Below are positions 52,338 through 61,178 of a stretch of DNA of 64,000 nt, piece after piece. Origin of the DNA: Thalassobellus sediminis (GTDB taxonomy: Bacteria > Bacteroidota > Bacteroidia > Flavobacteriales > Flavobacteriaceae). How positions within the stretch are numbered: position 1 is the first letter of the stretch; each line of letters opens with the position of its first letter. The stretch covers positions 248,001 through 312,000 of the forward strand of contig NZ_JBISCD010000037.1 in assembly GCF_044386045.1 (NCBI RefSeq), written 5' to 3'. Both the position numbers and the translations under genes were made by a program. Below the pieces are notes generated by a model that ran no database searches, was not told the DNA's origin, and was given only the letters and a program-made list of their open reading frames with translations.

Positions 52338-53648
52338 ATGATAGCTAAAATTAAAAAATTCTTACTTTCTATCGAACAAGTTCCCACGCTACTCTATCTT
52401 GTAAAATGGGTGTTTATTTGTTTGCTTTTAGGCGCTGTTGCTGGTAGTGTTTCGGCTTTCTTTCTTACGAGTTTAGATTGGGCAACAAATTACAGAGAAT
52501 CTCATTTATGGATTATTTGGTTGTTACCAATTGGCGGTTTTATTATTGGCTTGTCTTATCATTTATATGGTAATGAGGTTGTAAAAGGCAATAACTTATT
52601 ACTTGAAGAATTTCATTCACCAAAAAAAATAATCCCTTTTAAAATGGCGCCTTTGGTATTATTTGGCACTATTGTAACACATTTATTTGGTGGATCGGCA
52701 GGTCGTGAGGGTACAGCAGTACAAATTGGAGGTGCTATTGCCGACCAGTTTACAAAAATTTTAAAACTCTCTAAACGCGATAGACAAATTCTTTTAATTG
52801 CAGGTATTAGTGCTGGTTTCGCTTCTGTTTTTGGAACACCGTTAGCCGGAGGTATTTTTGCGCTTGAGGTTTTAGTTTTAGGAAGAATAAGACTCGATGC
52901 TATCATTCCTAGTTTTATGGGTGCTGTTTTTGCAAACTATTTTTGTGAAATCTGGAACGTAACACATACACATTATCATATTTCTGAGGTTGCCGAAATG
53001 AATCCTATAAATCTATTATGGGCATTATTAGCAGGTATTATTTTTGGTTTGGTTGCGATGCTATTTTCTAAATCGACTCATTTTTGGAGTAATCTATTTA
53101 AAAAATATATTAAATATCCGCCATTACGTCCTGTTATTGGTGGTGTTATTTTAGCCGTTACCATTTATTTTATGGGAACAACTAAGTACATTGGTTTGGG
53201 TATTCCTACCATTGTAGATGCGTTTGATGTGAACCTCAACTCTTATGACTTTTTATTAAAAGTATTACTCACCTCTTTTACGCTAGGTGCTGGTTTTAAA
53301 GGAGGTGAAGTAACGCCTTTATTTTTTATAGGTGCTACTTTAGGAAATGTACTCATTTGGTTTATCCCGTTACCAATGGGATTACTTGCCGGTATGGGTT
53401 TTGTTGCTGTTTTTGCAGGCGCTACCAATACACCTATTGCATGTACAATTATGGGCATTGAATTATTTGGTATAGAAGCAGGCGTTTTTATTGCTTTAGC
53501 GTGTAGTACTGCCTATTTATTTTCTGGTCATTCAGGTGTGTATGCCTCCCAAATTATTGGAAGTCCGAAAAACAATTTCTATATACGTGAAAAAGGGTTA
53601 CCGCTTTCTGATATTAAAAAGAGACGTGATAAACAGGAAAAGACTTAA
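52338..53648 (+). CDS. ClC-family chloride channel or H+/Cl- exchanger
   Basis: The protein is 436 residues from the ATG at 52338; a TTG nine bases earlier is in frame but less likely. The ClC signatures are complete: GSAGREGTAVQIGGAIAD with the gating Glu near residue 124, AGISAGFASVFGTPLAGGIFALEV, LGAGFKGGEVTPLFFIGATLGN and a final conserved Tyr in CSTAYLFSGHSGVYASQ. About 11-12 membrane segments are predicted. It has no C-terminal CBS domain, and the tail is short and basic. It is convergent with the deacetylase gene, 7 nt apart. Confidence 0.92.
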   Translation: MIAKIKKFLLSIEQVPTLLYLVKWVFICLLLGAVAGSVSAFFLTSLDWATNYRESHLWIIWLLPIGGFIIGLSYHLYGNEVVKGNNLLLEEFHSPKKIIPFKMAPLVLFGTIVTHLFGGSAGREGTAVQIGGAIADQFTKILKLSKRDRQILLIAGISAGFASVFGTPLAGGIFALEVLVLGRIRLDAIIPSFMGAVFANYFCEIWNVTHTHYHISEVAEMNPINLLWALLAGIIFGLVAMLFSKSTHFWSNLFKKYIKYPPLRPVIGGVILAVTIYFMGTTKYIGLGIPTIVDAFDVNLNSYDFLLKVLLTSFTLGAGFKGGEVTPLFFIGATLGNVLIWFIPLPMGLLAGMGFVAVFAGATNTPIACTIMGIELFGIEAGVFIALACSTAYLFSGHSGVYASQIIGSPKNNFYIREKGLPLSDIKKRRDKQEKT

Positions 53649-53655
53649 GCTAAAA

Positions 53656-54447
53656 CTAACGCTCCTTTTTGATGTATTCTAAAACATCAACTAACGGACT
53701 AACCCAAATTGATGCTTCGTTTTCCTTTAAGTATTGTACAAACTTATTGTGTTCGTCTAAATCGACATTTAAATTATGTTCGCCACCAACACCGTGAAAC
53801 AAGAATACCGCTAAAGAGCTACTTGTTTTGGCTTGTTCTACAATACTTATTAAATGGTCTGCAGTATCGCCATTAACACTAAAGGCTTTAACATCAAATA
53901 AATCTAAATTAGATGTCTCGAAACCCGCTTCTACACCACGAGCACCAACAAAATCGGTTTTAATAAGTTCTATAAAAGAAGAATCTCGAATGGCTGTATC
54001 TCCACAGGTATAAGCAAAGGTTCTTTTGGTTTTACCATCGATAGTATGTAACAAGGTATTTGCTAATTTAATTTCGCTTACAATTTTATCAATGGAATAG
54101 GTATCTAAATCGTAATCTGGATTGACCCATTCTCTTCCTTCTGGCTTTCCATCACACGGATGAAATAATGTATGATTGCCTAATTCATGGCCTTTATTTG
54201 CTAATGCTTTCCAATCATTCAACCTATTATTTAATGACGCTGAATTTCCAGGAACATAAAATGTGGCTTTCAATCCTAAAGAATCTAAAATAGTTAATAC
54301 ATTATCTAAATGCACATTCAATCCGTCATCGTACGTTAAAGAAACGGCGCATTGTTTTGTATTCCAAAGTGCTTTATTTTCATTTTGTGCATTCGTTATA
54401 AATGATGCCATAAATACTAAGAAAACGCATGCTTTTAAATGTTTCAT
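53656..54447 (-). CDS. Secreted polysaccharide deacetylase (CE4/NodB)
   Basis: A 263-residue protein results if it starts at the ATG at 54447 (MKHLKACVFLVFMASFITNAQ), which gives a proper signal peptide and leaves 10 nt after the upstream gene. A start at 54468 would overlap that gene. NodB motifs are SLTYDDGLNVHLDNVL (Asp-Asp), GHELGNHTLFHPCDG (His-x3-His), and later AYTCGDT and FLFHGVGGEHN. It should remove N- or O-acetyl groups from glycans, metal-dependently, outside the inner membrane. It lies downstream of the serine-hydrolase gene on the same strand. Confidence 0.88.
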   Translation of the reverse strand: MKHLKACVFLVFMASFITNAQNENKALWNTKQCAVSLTYDDGLNVHLDNVLTILDSLGLKATFYVPGNSASLNNRLNDWKALANKGHELGNHTLFHPCDGKPEGREWVNPDYDLDTYSIDKIVSEIKLANTLLHTIDGKTKRTFAYTCGDTAIRDSSFIELIKTDFVGARGVEAGFETSNLDLFDVKAFSVNGDTADHLISIVEQAKTSSSLAVFLFHGVGGEHNLNVDLDEHNKFVQYLKENEASIWVSPLVDVLEYIKKER

Positions 54448-54457
54448 ATGCTTAAAA

Positions 54458-55747
54458 TTAATCATCAACAGCTTGATTTACTAAAGTTCTAAATATTTGC
54501 GAAGTATCATCACCACTAATTCGTTGTGTCTGCTTTAATAATATGCCAATATAATCTTCTTTAGGATCTGCAAAATACTTCGTATTAAAATAACCGCCCC
54601 ACTCAAAAGTACCTTCGCTGCTGTTACCTCCTAAATCATGTTTTTTCTTATCAACAAGTCCAAAAGCTAATCCGTGAGCTCTTTCAATATTTTCAGATAT
54701 ATAAGGAATTTGATTGGTTAAAATAGTTTCTACAGTGGTTCTGCTTAAAAGTCTAACACCATTTAATTCTCCTTTGTTTAAATACATTTGTAAAAACGTT
54801 GCATAATCCTTTGCTGTACTAGAAAGTCCTGCTCCACCTGATAAAAACCGTTTAGCTCCGGTTTTAGGATAATCGGTATCGTAAAATGTTACAGGATATT
54901 TAACCCATACATTATCTTCTTTTGTTTGAACCGTTACCAACCTATCGTATTTTGATTCTGGAAGATAAAACTGTGTATCCTCCATTCCTAAAGGCTCGAA
55001 AATTCTAGTTTTTAAAAATTCATCAAAAGGCATTCCAGACATAATTTCAACAAAGTATCCTAACACATCTAGTCCTTCGCTATAAGTATACTTTTCACCT
55101 GGATTGTGGTGTAAAGGTAATTTGGCTAGTTTTTTAATATTATCGCCAATAGCAACATTTTCGGTAGTGAATAAATCTACAATACCTGCTTTAGCATATA
55201 GCTTTTTAAAACGTAAATCGCCATCTATTTTCCCATAACCAATACCAGATGTATGCGTCAATAAATTTCGAATAGTTATTTGTGTATCGGCTGGCTTGGT
55301 TGTGTATGATGAATCTGCTTCGTTAAAAGTATCTAAAAGTTGGGCTTCTCCAAATTCTGGAATATATTTTGAAATAGGATCGTCTAAGCTAAATTTAGCT
55401 TCTTCCCACAACATCATAACGGCAGTTGAAGTAATGGCTTTAGACTGAGAAGCTATTCTAAAAATATGATCTAATTCCATATCTGTTTTAGAAGTGTTAT
55501 CTGCCATTCCAAAAGCTTTATAATACACTATTTTACCATGTCGAGCAATTAAAGCAACAGCACCAGGGATTTTCTTTTCTGAAACAGCAAACGTTAACAT
55601 TGAATCTATGCGGTTTAACCTTGCACCTGACAGACCTACAGAACTAGGCGTTGCAATAGAAAGTGTTTCGGTTTGTAATGTTGGTGTTTGCTTAAAACAA
55701 GAGGTTAGTACAAATGCGGTAAGGCAAACTAAAAATAGTTTTTGCAT
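54458..55747 (-). CDS. Beta-lactamase-family serine hydrolase, lipoprotein
   Basis: This 429-residue lipoprotein has a signal peptide ending VLTSCFKQTP (Cys about 17). The class C beta-lactamase/esterase fold has Ser-x-x-Lys in RIASQSKAITSTAVMMLWEE, Tyr in KYTYSEGLDVLGYFVE and a final block with GGNSSEGTFEWGGYFNTKYFADP. Relatives act as D-aminopeptidases, esterases or penicillin-binding-like proteins; the substrate is unknown. It is probably co-transcribed with the deacetylase downstream. The region upstream up to the GH31 terminator is about 80 nt. Confidence 0.88.
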   Translation of the reverse strand: MQKLFLVCLTAFVLTSCFKQTPTLQTETLSIATPSSVGLSGARLNRIDSMLTFAVSEKKIPGAVALIARHGKIVYYKAFGMADNTSKTDMELDHIFRIASQSKAITSTAVMMLWEEAKFSLDDPISKYIPEFGEAQLLDTFNEADSSYTTKPADTQITIRNLLTHTSGIGYGKIDGDLRFKKLYAKAGIVDLFTTENVAIGDNIKKLAKLPLHHNPGEKYTYSEGLDVLGYFVEIMSGMPFDEFLKTRIFEPLGMEDTQFYLPESKYDRLVTVQTKEDNVWVKYPVTFYDTDYPKTGAKRFLSGGAGLSSTAKDYATFLQMYLNKGELNGVRLLSRTTVETILTNQIPYISENIERAHGLAFGLVDKKKHDLGGNSSEGTFEWGGYFNTKYFADPKEDYIGILLKQTQRISGDDTSQIFRTLVNQAVDD

Positions 55748-55825
55748 GGGTTTAGTTGTTGATTAAATTAATAGAAAAGCTAAGTTACTTTTTTATAGAT
55801 AATTATAATTATCTACAAACAAAAA

Positions 55826-55858
55826 AATCCCTTTCCAAATAAATGAAAAGGGACTTTT
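55826..55858 (-). terminator. Terminator of the GH31 gene
   Basis: The stem TCCCTTTcC / GaAAAGGGA with loop AAATAAAT is flanked by A and T runs on both sides, so it can work in both directions. It is 15 nt after the GH31 stop. An almost identical hairpin lies at 58360-58393. Confidence 0.85.
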
Positions 55859-55873
55859 TTAAATTACTACTTA

Positions 55874-58303
55874 TTAATTGATTTTTAAAACCAATTCTTT
55901 TCCTTTGTAAACAACACTTTTATTGATTGCTTTAGGAATTTGCATGCCATTTCCATTAATATCATTAACAACTACAATATTAAATTGACGTTTTTTAATC
56001 ATCTTAGGAAAAGCACCTGTTCTTTTTCCTATTGTTAAAATTTTATTTTCATCATCCCAACTAAACTTAATGGTAGAAAATAATCCTTTCTCATAATTAT
56101 AGTTATCTTTTTCATCATCATACAAAATAAATTCGCCATCGGCACCAGGATACACACGAATTTCTATAGGCGCATTATTTTTTTCGTTAGCATATTGAAC
56201 AAAAGGTCCCATTGGTAAAATTGAACCCGATTTTACATATAAAGGCATAATATCAATAGCCGCTTCAGCTTGAATAGTCTGTCCGCCATCATATGTTTCT
56301 CCTGTCCAAAAATCTATCCATTTTGTATTTGCTGGTAAAAAAACCGCTCTTGATTTTGTTGTACTAAAATCTTCTTTTCCTCCAATAAATCTATTACCAT
56401 CCTTTTTTACATCAACATACATTGGATCTGTTACAGGACAAACTAATAATGATTTTCCGAACATATACTCATCATTAATATCTAGTGCGTTTTTATCATC
56501 TGCAAAGTCCATGACTAAAGCACGAATCATACTGGAAGCATTTGCTGTTACATCCCAAGACGTAGAATAAATATACGGTAATAACCTATATCTTAAATTG
56601 ATAAACTTTTCAATAGCATCATAAGCCCAAGTTCCTTTATCTCCAAATTGATAAATTTCACGCGGACCATCGGTACCATGAGAACGCATCATAGGACAAA
56701 AAGTTCCATATTGTAACCAACGCACATACAATTCTTTATAAGCTGAATTATTATTTCTTTCAGGATAATCCCATAGGAAAAAGCCACCAATATCAGTATT
56801 CCAATACGGAATTCCAGTTAATGAAAAATTCAACCCTGCCGAAATCTGATTTTTAAATTGAGGCCAACCAGCTTTTACATCGCCAGACCATGAATTAGCT
56901 CCAAAACGTTGTTGACCAGTAAATGCAGAACGGGTAAGTATAAATACACGTTTATCTTCACGTGTTGCTCGCTGATGTTCATAAACACCTCCAACAGTTT
57001 TTAAAGGAAATAAGTTTCTATATTTTCTAAACGACCCTAAATAAGTTTGTTCATCATAATCTTTATCTTGTCTTTCGTTATGATCTGGTTCGGTAGAATC
57101 CATCCACCAACCATCGTTTCCGAGACTAAAAATACCTTTGTTTAAGTATTTCCAATAAATATCGCGAGCTTCAGGATTATACGGGTCATAAACCCTAACT
57201 CCAGAACTCTTAGCATCTTTTGGCTGTGGCCATGTATTTTTATCTGTTAAAGGCCATGTTTTAAAATTAAATAACATGCCTTTTTCATTCAATTCTTTAT
57301 AAGGTTTGGTTTTAGGCCCAAAAGAAGCCCAAATGGAAAAAATTACATGGGCATTTAAATCGTGAACCTCATCAATCATTTTCTTAGGGTTAGGGAATTC
57401 TGGATTTAAGAACTCCATTGAGTTCCATTGATAATTATTACCCCAATATTGCCAATCTTGTATTAGTCCATCAAATGGAACCTTTAATTCGCGGTATTTT
57501 TTAACAACACCAACCGCTTCATCTTGACTTTTATATCTTTCTTTACTTTGCCAATACCCATAAGTCCAATAAGGAAACATAGGTGCTTGACCTGTTAAAT
57601 CTCTTATTTGTTTTACAACGCCATCGGCATTGCCACCATACATAAAATAATAATCTACACAATCTCCTACTCTAGATTCAAAAGATGTTTCGAAAACACT
57701 ATCTGAAAAATCTGTTGGTGAATAATTATCCCAGAATACACCATAACCTTTTGATGATTGCATAACAGGAACAGCTGTAATTAAAACTTCTTGTAAAAGG
57801 TGTAATTTTTGATTTCTTTGAGACATGTTTCCATCTTGAAACTGCCCTAAACCGTAAACCTCTTCATCTCTATCTAACACATATGATTGACGCACTACAT
57901 AACTATCTTCATCAACATCTTTTATTGATGTAATTTGAACGCCATAATCTTTCTCAACAAGTAATGACTTATTATCTGAAGAAACAAAGGATACGCTTCC
58001 TGTCTTTTTATTTATATGAACTGCTAATTTTAATGAAGAAATAATGACTTCATCTGCATTTTCTAACAAACTTAAATTTACAGTTTCTGGAGTTTTAATT
58101 ACTGAATGGCTCTTTTTTTCGAAATCTTTACCAATTGGAGATTTTAATACTCTCACTATTTCTGGAGTATAAAACTCAATAGCAACATTAATATTACTTA
58201 TTTGAGTATTAACAACTTTAAGTGTTTGTTCATACTCTTGTCCTTTAGCAGAGAAAATAAAAACAAATACAAAAACTAATAATACATAAAAATTTTTCTT
58301 CAT
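55874..58303 (-). CDS. Secreted GH31 alpha-glycosidase (alpha-xylosidase/glucosidase-like)
   Basis: The protein has about 809 residues from the ATG at 58303 (MKKNFYVLLVFVFVF), which begins a clean signal peptide; an upstream ATG at 58318 would add five residues. GH31 landmarks are EEVYGLGQFQDGNMSQRNQ, YWTYGYWQSKERYKSQDE, LIQDWQYWG, the nucleophile Asp near 402 in GWWMDSTEPDHN, and the acid/base Asp in ANSWSGDVKAGW. C-terminal beta domains follow. The sequence style (DGNMSQRNQ) is like Bacteroidota enzymes on xyloglucan or alpha-glucans. It is flanked by two near-identical terminators. Confidence 0.92.
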   Translation of the reverse strand: MKKNFYVLLVFVFVFIFSAKGQEYEQTLKVVNTQISNINVAIEFYTPEIVRVLKSPIGKDFEKKSHSVIKTPETVNLSLLENADEVIISSLKLAVHINKKTGSVSFVSSDNKSLLVEKDYGVQITSIKDVDEDSYVVRQSYVLDRDEEVYGLGQFQDGNMSQRNQKLHLLQEVLITAVPVMQSSKGYGVFWDNYSPTDFSDSVFETSFESRVGDCVDYYFMYGGNADGVVKQIRDLTGQAPMFPYWTYGYWQSKERYKSQDEAVGVVKKYRELKVPFDGLIQDWQYWGNNYQWNSMEFLNPEFPNPKKMIDEVHDLNAHVIFSIWASFGPKTKPYKELNEKGMLFNFKTWPLTDKNTWPQPKDAKSSGVRVYDPYNPEARDIYWKYLNKGIFSLGNDGWWMDSTEPDHNERQDKDYDEQTYLGSFRKYRNLFPLKTVGGVYEHQRATREDKRVFILTRSAFTGQQRFGANSWSGDVKAGWPQFKNQISAGLNFSLTGIPYWNTDIGGFFLWDYPERNNNSAYKELYVRWLQYGTFCPMMRSHGTDGPREIYQFGDKGTWAYDAIEKFINLRYRLLPYIYSTSWDVTANASSMIRALVMDFADDKNALDINDEYMFGKSLLVCPVTDPMYVDVKKDGNRFIGGKEDFSTTKSRAVFLPANTKWIDFWTGETYDGGQTIQAEAAIDIMPLYVKSGSILPMGPFVQYANEKNNAPIEIRVYPGADGEFILYDDEKDNYNYEKGLFSTIKFSWDDENKILTIGKRTGAFPKMIKKRQFNIVVVNDINGNGMQIPKAINKSVVYKGKELVLKIN

Positions 58304-58359
58304 AAAATAATCACACATAAATTAATAAGTGTAAAAATAACATTTATTTTTTAATATCA

Positions 58360-58393
58360 TAAAAAATCCCTTTCCAAATAAATGAAAAGGGAC
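58360..58393 (-). terminator. Terminator of the mscS gene, duplicate of the GH31 terminator
   Basis: AAAAAATCCCTTTCCAAATA continues as AATGAAAAGGGAC, the same hairpin as at 55826-55858. It lies about 60 nt after the MscS stop. The T run on the minus strand is TTTTTTATGA. Confidence 0.8.
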
Positions 58394-58452
58394 AAATAGA
58401 GAGTTTTTTAGTTTACAAAAATAACCAACCAAATTTTAACCCTAACTTAAAG

Positions 58453-59280
58453 TTAATCTCGTATTCTTACTTGACTCTCTACAATATCTGAAATAGGAAC
58501 AACTAGTTTTCCTTCTGATGTTTTTAATGTTACCGAAGCACCATCAATAGATTCAACCTCTCCTTTAATATTATTAAATTCTATATTTTGCCCTATTTCG
58601 TATGTTTTTCTAGCGTAAAACGTTTTTAATAATTCGCCAACCATTTTTTGTGCGCCAAAACCAAAAGCTAATGCAAAGGCTAATAAAAACGCTGCCAATA
58701 TCAGGGTAATGTTACTTGTAATAATTTCGGTATCAATACCAGCCTGATTTAAAGCTGTTATAGATGTAAATATTAGAATTAAAAAGAACACTATTTGACT
58801 AATAATTTTTGCTCCTGATAAATCCATAGATTCGAAAAAGGATTTTAAACCTTTCTTAATAAGGTTTGCTAAAACTAATCCGATAGTAAAGATTACTAGC
58901 GCTGCAAATAATTGAGGTAAATAGCCTAACAGGTTACTAATTTGTTCAGAAATCATGGTTAAATTCATAATATCTGATGCCATAATTATAAGCATAATAT
59001 ACATAACCCATTTTACGAAAGTTGAAACAATTTTGATGGTATCAAAGTTCAATTTTTTACCTTCAACAATTTCTATTTCATTTAATACATCATCTAATTT
59101 ATTGGCTTTAGCAATTTTTAAAGCTTTCTTAATAATTTTAACTACAAGTTTGGTTATTAACCAACCAATAACTAAAACTATTATAGTTCCTATTATACTT
59201 GGAAACACCTTTGTTAACTCAAGCCACATGGCTTTTAAAGATTCCATAGCAATATCTTTGAATTCTGTTGCTTTTTCCAT
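58453..59280 (-). CDS. Small-conductance mechanosensitive channel (MscS family)
   Basis: This 275-residue protein has four N-terminal membrane segments (about 27-50, 78-102, 118-138 and 158-180) before the pore helix and beta domain. The pore/TM3 helix is FLLAFALAFGFGAQKMVGELLKTFYARKTYEIG, followed by the MscS beta domain (IEFNNIKGEVESIDGASVTLKTSEGKLVVPISDIVESQVRIRD). It ends at the beta domain, lacking the usual C-terminal alpha/beta part, as in short flavobacterial MscS relatives. It releases osmolytes under membrane tension. It follows the small-protein gene by 33 nt and may share its transcript. Confidence 0.88.
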   Translation of the reverse strand: MEKATEFKDIAMESLKAMWLELTKVFPSIIGTIIVLVIGWLITKLVVKIIKKALKIAKANKLDDVLNEIEIVEGKKLNFDTIKIVSTFVKWVMYIMLIIMASDIMNLTMISEQISNLLGYLPQLFAALVIFTIGLVLANLIKKGLKSFFESMDLSGAKIISQIVFFLILIFTSITALNQAGIDTEIITSNITLILAAFLLAFALAFGFGAQKMVGELLKTFYARKTYEIGQNIEFNNIKGEVESIDGASVTLKTSEGKLVVPISDIVESQVRIRD

Positions 59281-59313
59281 GATTTAATATTTTCGTTAGG
59301 GTTATTTGGATTT

Positions 59314-59487
59314 TTATTTTTTTCTTTTACTTATTACAGACTCAATAAGGTCTCCTATATTATAAGAGAATAAGGCCGCTAATTCCATAAGCAATTTTGC
59401 CATGGCAATATCACTCATAACCTTAGACTTAAGTTCCTGAGGAACTTCCTTGAGAGGCTGGTCTACATATTTAAACGGATTCTCCAT
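59314..59487 (-). CDS. Small conserved protein coupled to the ECF sigma factor gene
   Basis: This 57-residue protein starts MENPFKYVDQPLKEVPQEL and then SKVMSDIAMAKLLMELAALF, ending in a Lys-rich tail. Its ATG overlaps the stop codon of the sigma factor by one base (TAATG), which predicts translational coupling. It has no membrane helix strong enough to be a classical anti-sigma factor; one amphipathic helix covers about residues 24-45. Position suggests a modulator of the sigma factor. Confidence 0.75.
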   Translation of the reverse strand: MENPFKYVDQPLKEVPQELKSKVMSDIAMAKLLMELAALFSYNIGDLIESVISKRKK

Positions 59488-60062
59488 TATTTAAGGTTAT
59501 TAGTATATACGGTTACTAGTTTATCTTTAGCACGTTTAATTCTCATTTTAACCGCACTTTCACCTATTCCTAAAGCACTTTCAATCTCTTTTATAGAAAG
59601 AGAATCTTGGTATTTTAGTAATAAAATCATTTTCTCCTCTGGAGAAATTAGCTCTAAAGCTACCTTCAATTTATCAACCTTCATACTTAAAAAACTAGTA
59701 TCATCTTCTTCTTCATCTGAAAGGTTTTCTAAATCAGTATAATCTACCGATTGTTTTTCAAACTTTTTAGCCGTATTTCTGGTCACATAATTTACGCAAT
59801 GATTATATGTAAATGAATATAACCATGTTGAAAATTTAGATTTTCCTTTAAAACTAGCTAATTTAACAAAGAGTTTTAAAAACACATCTTGTGTCAAATC
59901 TTTTGCTTCGTCTTCATCTTTAGCAAACCCATAACATTTATTGTATACTAACATAGAGTATCTGTCATACAGAATCTCGAAAAGTAATGTGTCATTGTTT
60001 TTCACAATGCCATCTACCAGTTCTTCGTCTGTTAATTTATTAATATTTGTTAGGGTTTTCAA
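59487..60062 (-). CDS. ECF-type RNA polymerase sigma factor
   Basis: This 191-residue sigma-70 family protein has region 2 at about 30-97 (LLFEILYDRYSMLVYNKCYGFAKDEDEAKDLTQDVFLKLFVKLASFKGKSKFSTWLYSFTYNHCVNYV) and region 4 at about 130-185 (ISPEEKMILLLKYQDSLSIKEIESALGIGESAVKMRIKRAKDKL). An acidic linker (DLENLSDEEEDD) separates them. It directs RNA polymerase to alternative promoters; the stimulus is unknown. It is translationally coupled to a 57-residue protein and followed by mscS. A 265-nt untranslated stretch upstream holds AT-rich DNA and the TonB/DUF4249 terminator. Confidence 0.92.
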   Translation of the reverse strand: MKTLTNINKLTDEELVDGIVKNNDTLLFEILYDRYSMLVYNKCYGFAKDEDEAKDLTQDVFLKLFVKLASFKGKSKFSTWLYSFTYNHCVNYVTRNTAKKFEKQSVDYTDLENLSDEEEDDTSFLSMKVDKLKVALELISPEEKMILLLKYQDSLSIKEIESALGIGESAVKMRIKRAKDKLVTVYTNNLK

Positions 60063-60267
60063 ATAATATAGCTTTCGCCAATTTAGTTGTTATAGTGTTT
60101 AAGACACTTCTGTTTTAAAGAAGTCACACTTTATAGTAAAAAAATAAAAATATAACTATTCGTTTTGAAATAGTTAAAATTTAATACGCATTCATTACGC
60201 AAACTACTATTTAAGTGCTATTTCATTTAAAACAAAATTAAGTAAGTTTTTACTTAAAAAAAGAAAA

Positions 60268-60310
60268 AAACCACTAACCTTTTATTTAAAGTAAGATTAG
60301 TGGCTTTTTG
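60268..60310. terminator. Bidirectional terminator after DUF4249 gene
   Basis: The stem CCACTAA(c)C / G(a)TTAGTGG (60272-60280 and 60296-60304) has a 15-nt AT loop. A run of A's precedes it and a run of T's follows on each strand. It closes the TonB-receptor/DUF4249 unit on the minus strand. Confidence 0.82.
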
Positions 60311-60327
60311 TAAAAAAACAATAATAA

Positions 60328-61173
60328 CTACTGAAAAGTATAACTTGTTTTAACTACTTGATTTACTCTAAAATAACCAAAGGCATAATTATCTGGCGTT
60401 GTTATATTGATACAGTTACCTCTTAAAGGCACAGGTGTTGAACTAAAAAGACCAGCACCTTCTGATTGCTCAATTATAATTCTAATATAATTGTAATAGG
60501 CTTCAGAAATACCAAAAAATGAAACATCTACGATATCTCCTGGTTTATATTCTTCTATCTTATCTGTGTCTTCATCTTCTCCCTTTTCAAACCACCAGCT
60601 AATTTCATTACCATTTACAAATTCATCATCACCATCTTCTAATTCTGGTAGTAAATCGCCTCGTCTTTGAGTTTTAAATAAATAATAATTTTCTTCATCT
60701 ACAGGGTCTGTAAAAATTACAGTAAATTCTAAAGCTTCATCATCAAAACCATCTTCAATAGATTGGGTGATTTCTGTTATATCTGTAACAGGTGTTAAAG
60801 TTTCATTGGCCGTAAAAGTTTCTCCTTCATATATAACTTCTAAAGTATAAGAATCATTAATAACAGGAACAAACTGGGTTGTTGTATAAGCCCCATTACT
60901 TTGATGTGTAAAAACAAACTCTTCTGCACTATTATTATTAGTCACTTTAACAGATGCATTGGTAACGCTTACATTTGTTGTGGCATCAAAATAAGGTGTT
61001 GATTTACTCAATTTTATAGTTTGATTATTTCCTATTGTTCCTTTTTCCCAATCTATAGAAGCTTCAATAACTAATCTGGTTGGTGCTTCTTGTACATCTA
61101 CATCAATAACATCTTCACAAGATGTAAAAGCTAAAACAAAAAGTAATATGGTTAATTTAAAATATAAATTCAT
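60328..61173 (-). CDS. DUF4249 lipoprotein, partner of the TonB receptor
   Basis: This 281-residue lipoprotein has a signal peptide with lipobox (LLFVLAFTSCEDVIDVDV, lipidated Cys about 19) and the DUF4249 pattern: APTRLVIEASIDWEKG, IKLSKSTPYFD, VSVTNASVKVTNN, YTLEVIYEGETFTANETLTPV, and a C-terminal block before GYFRVNQV. It is predicted to be a beta-sandwich on the outer membrane. It is encoded 5 nt after the TonB-dependent receptor, an arrangement seen widely in Bacteroidetes. It may help capture the receptor's ligand. Confidence 0.9.
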   Translation of the reverse strand: MNLYFKLTILLFVLAFTSCEDVIDVDVQEAPTRLVIEASIDWEKGTIGNNQTIKLSKSTPYFDATTNVSVTNASVKVTNNNSAEEFVFTHQSNGAYTTTQFVPVINDSYTLEVIYEGETFTANETLTPVTDITEITQSIEDGFDDEALEFTVIFTDPVDEENYYLFKTQRRGDLLPELEDGDDEFVNGNEISWWFEKGEDEDTDKIEEYKPGDIVDVSFFGISEAYYNYIRIIIEQSEGAGLFSSTPVPLRGNCINITTPDNYAFGYFRVNQVVKTSYTFQ

Positions 61174-61178
61174 TTTTC

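Noticed and set aside
54448..54468. Longer start for the polysaccharide deacetylase
   Set aside because: It would overlap the upstream gene and place seven extra residues before an otherwise normal signal peptide.
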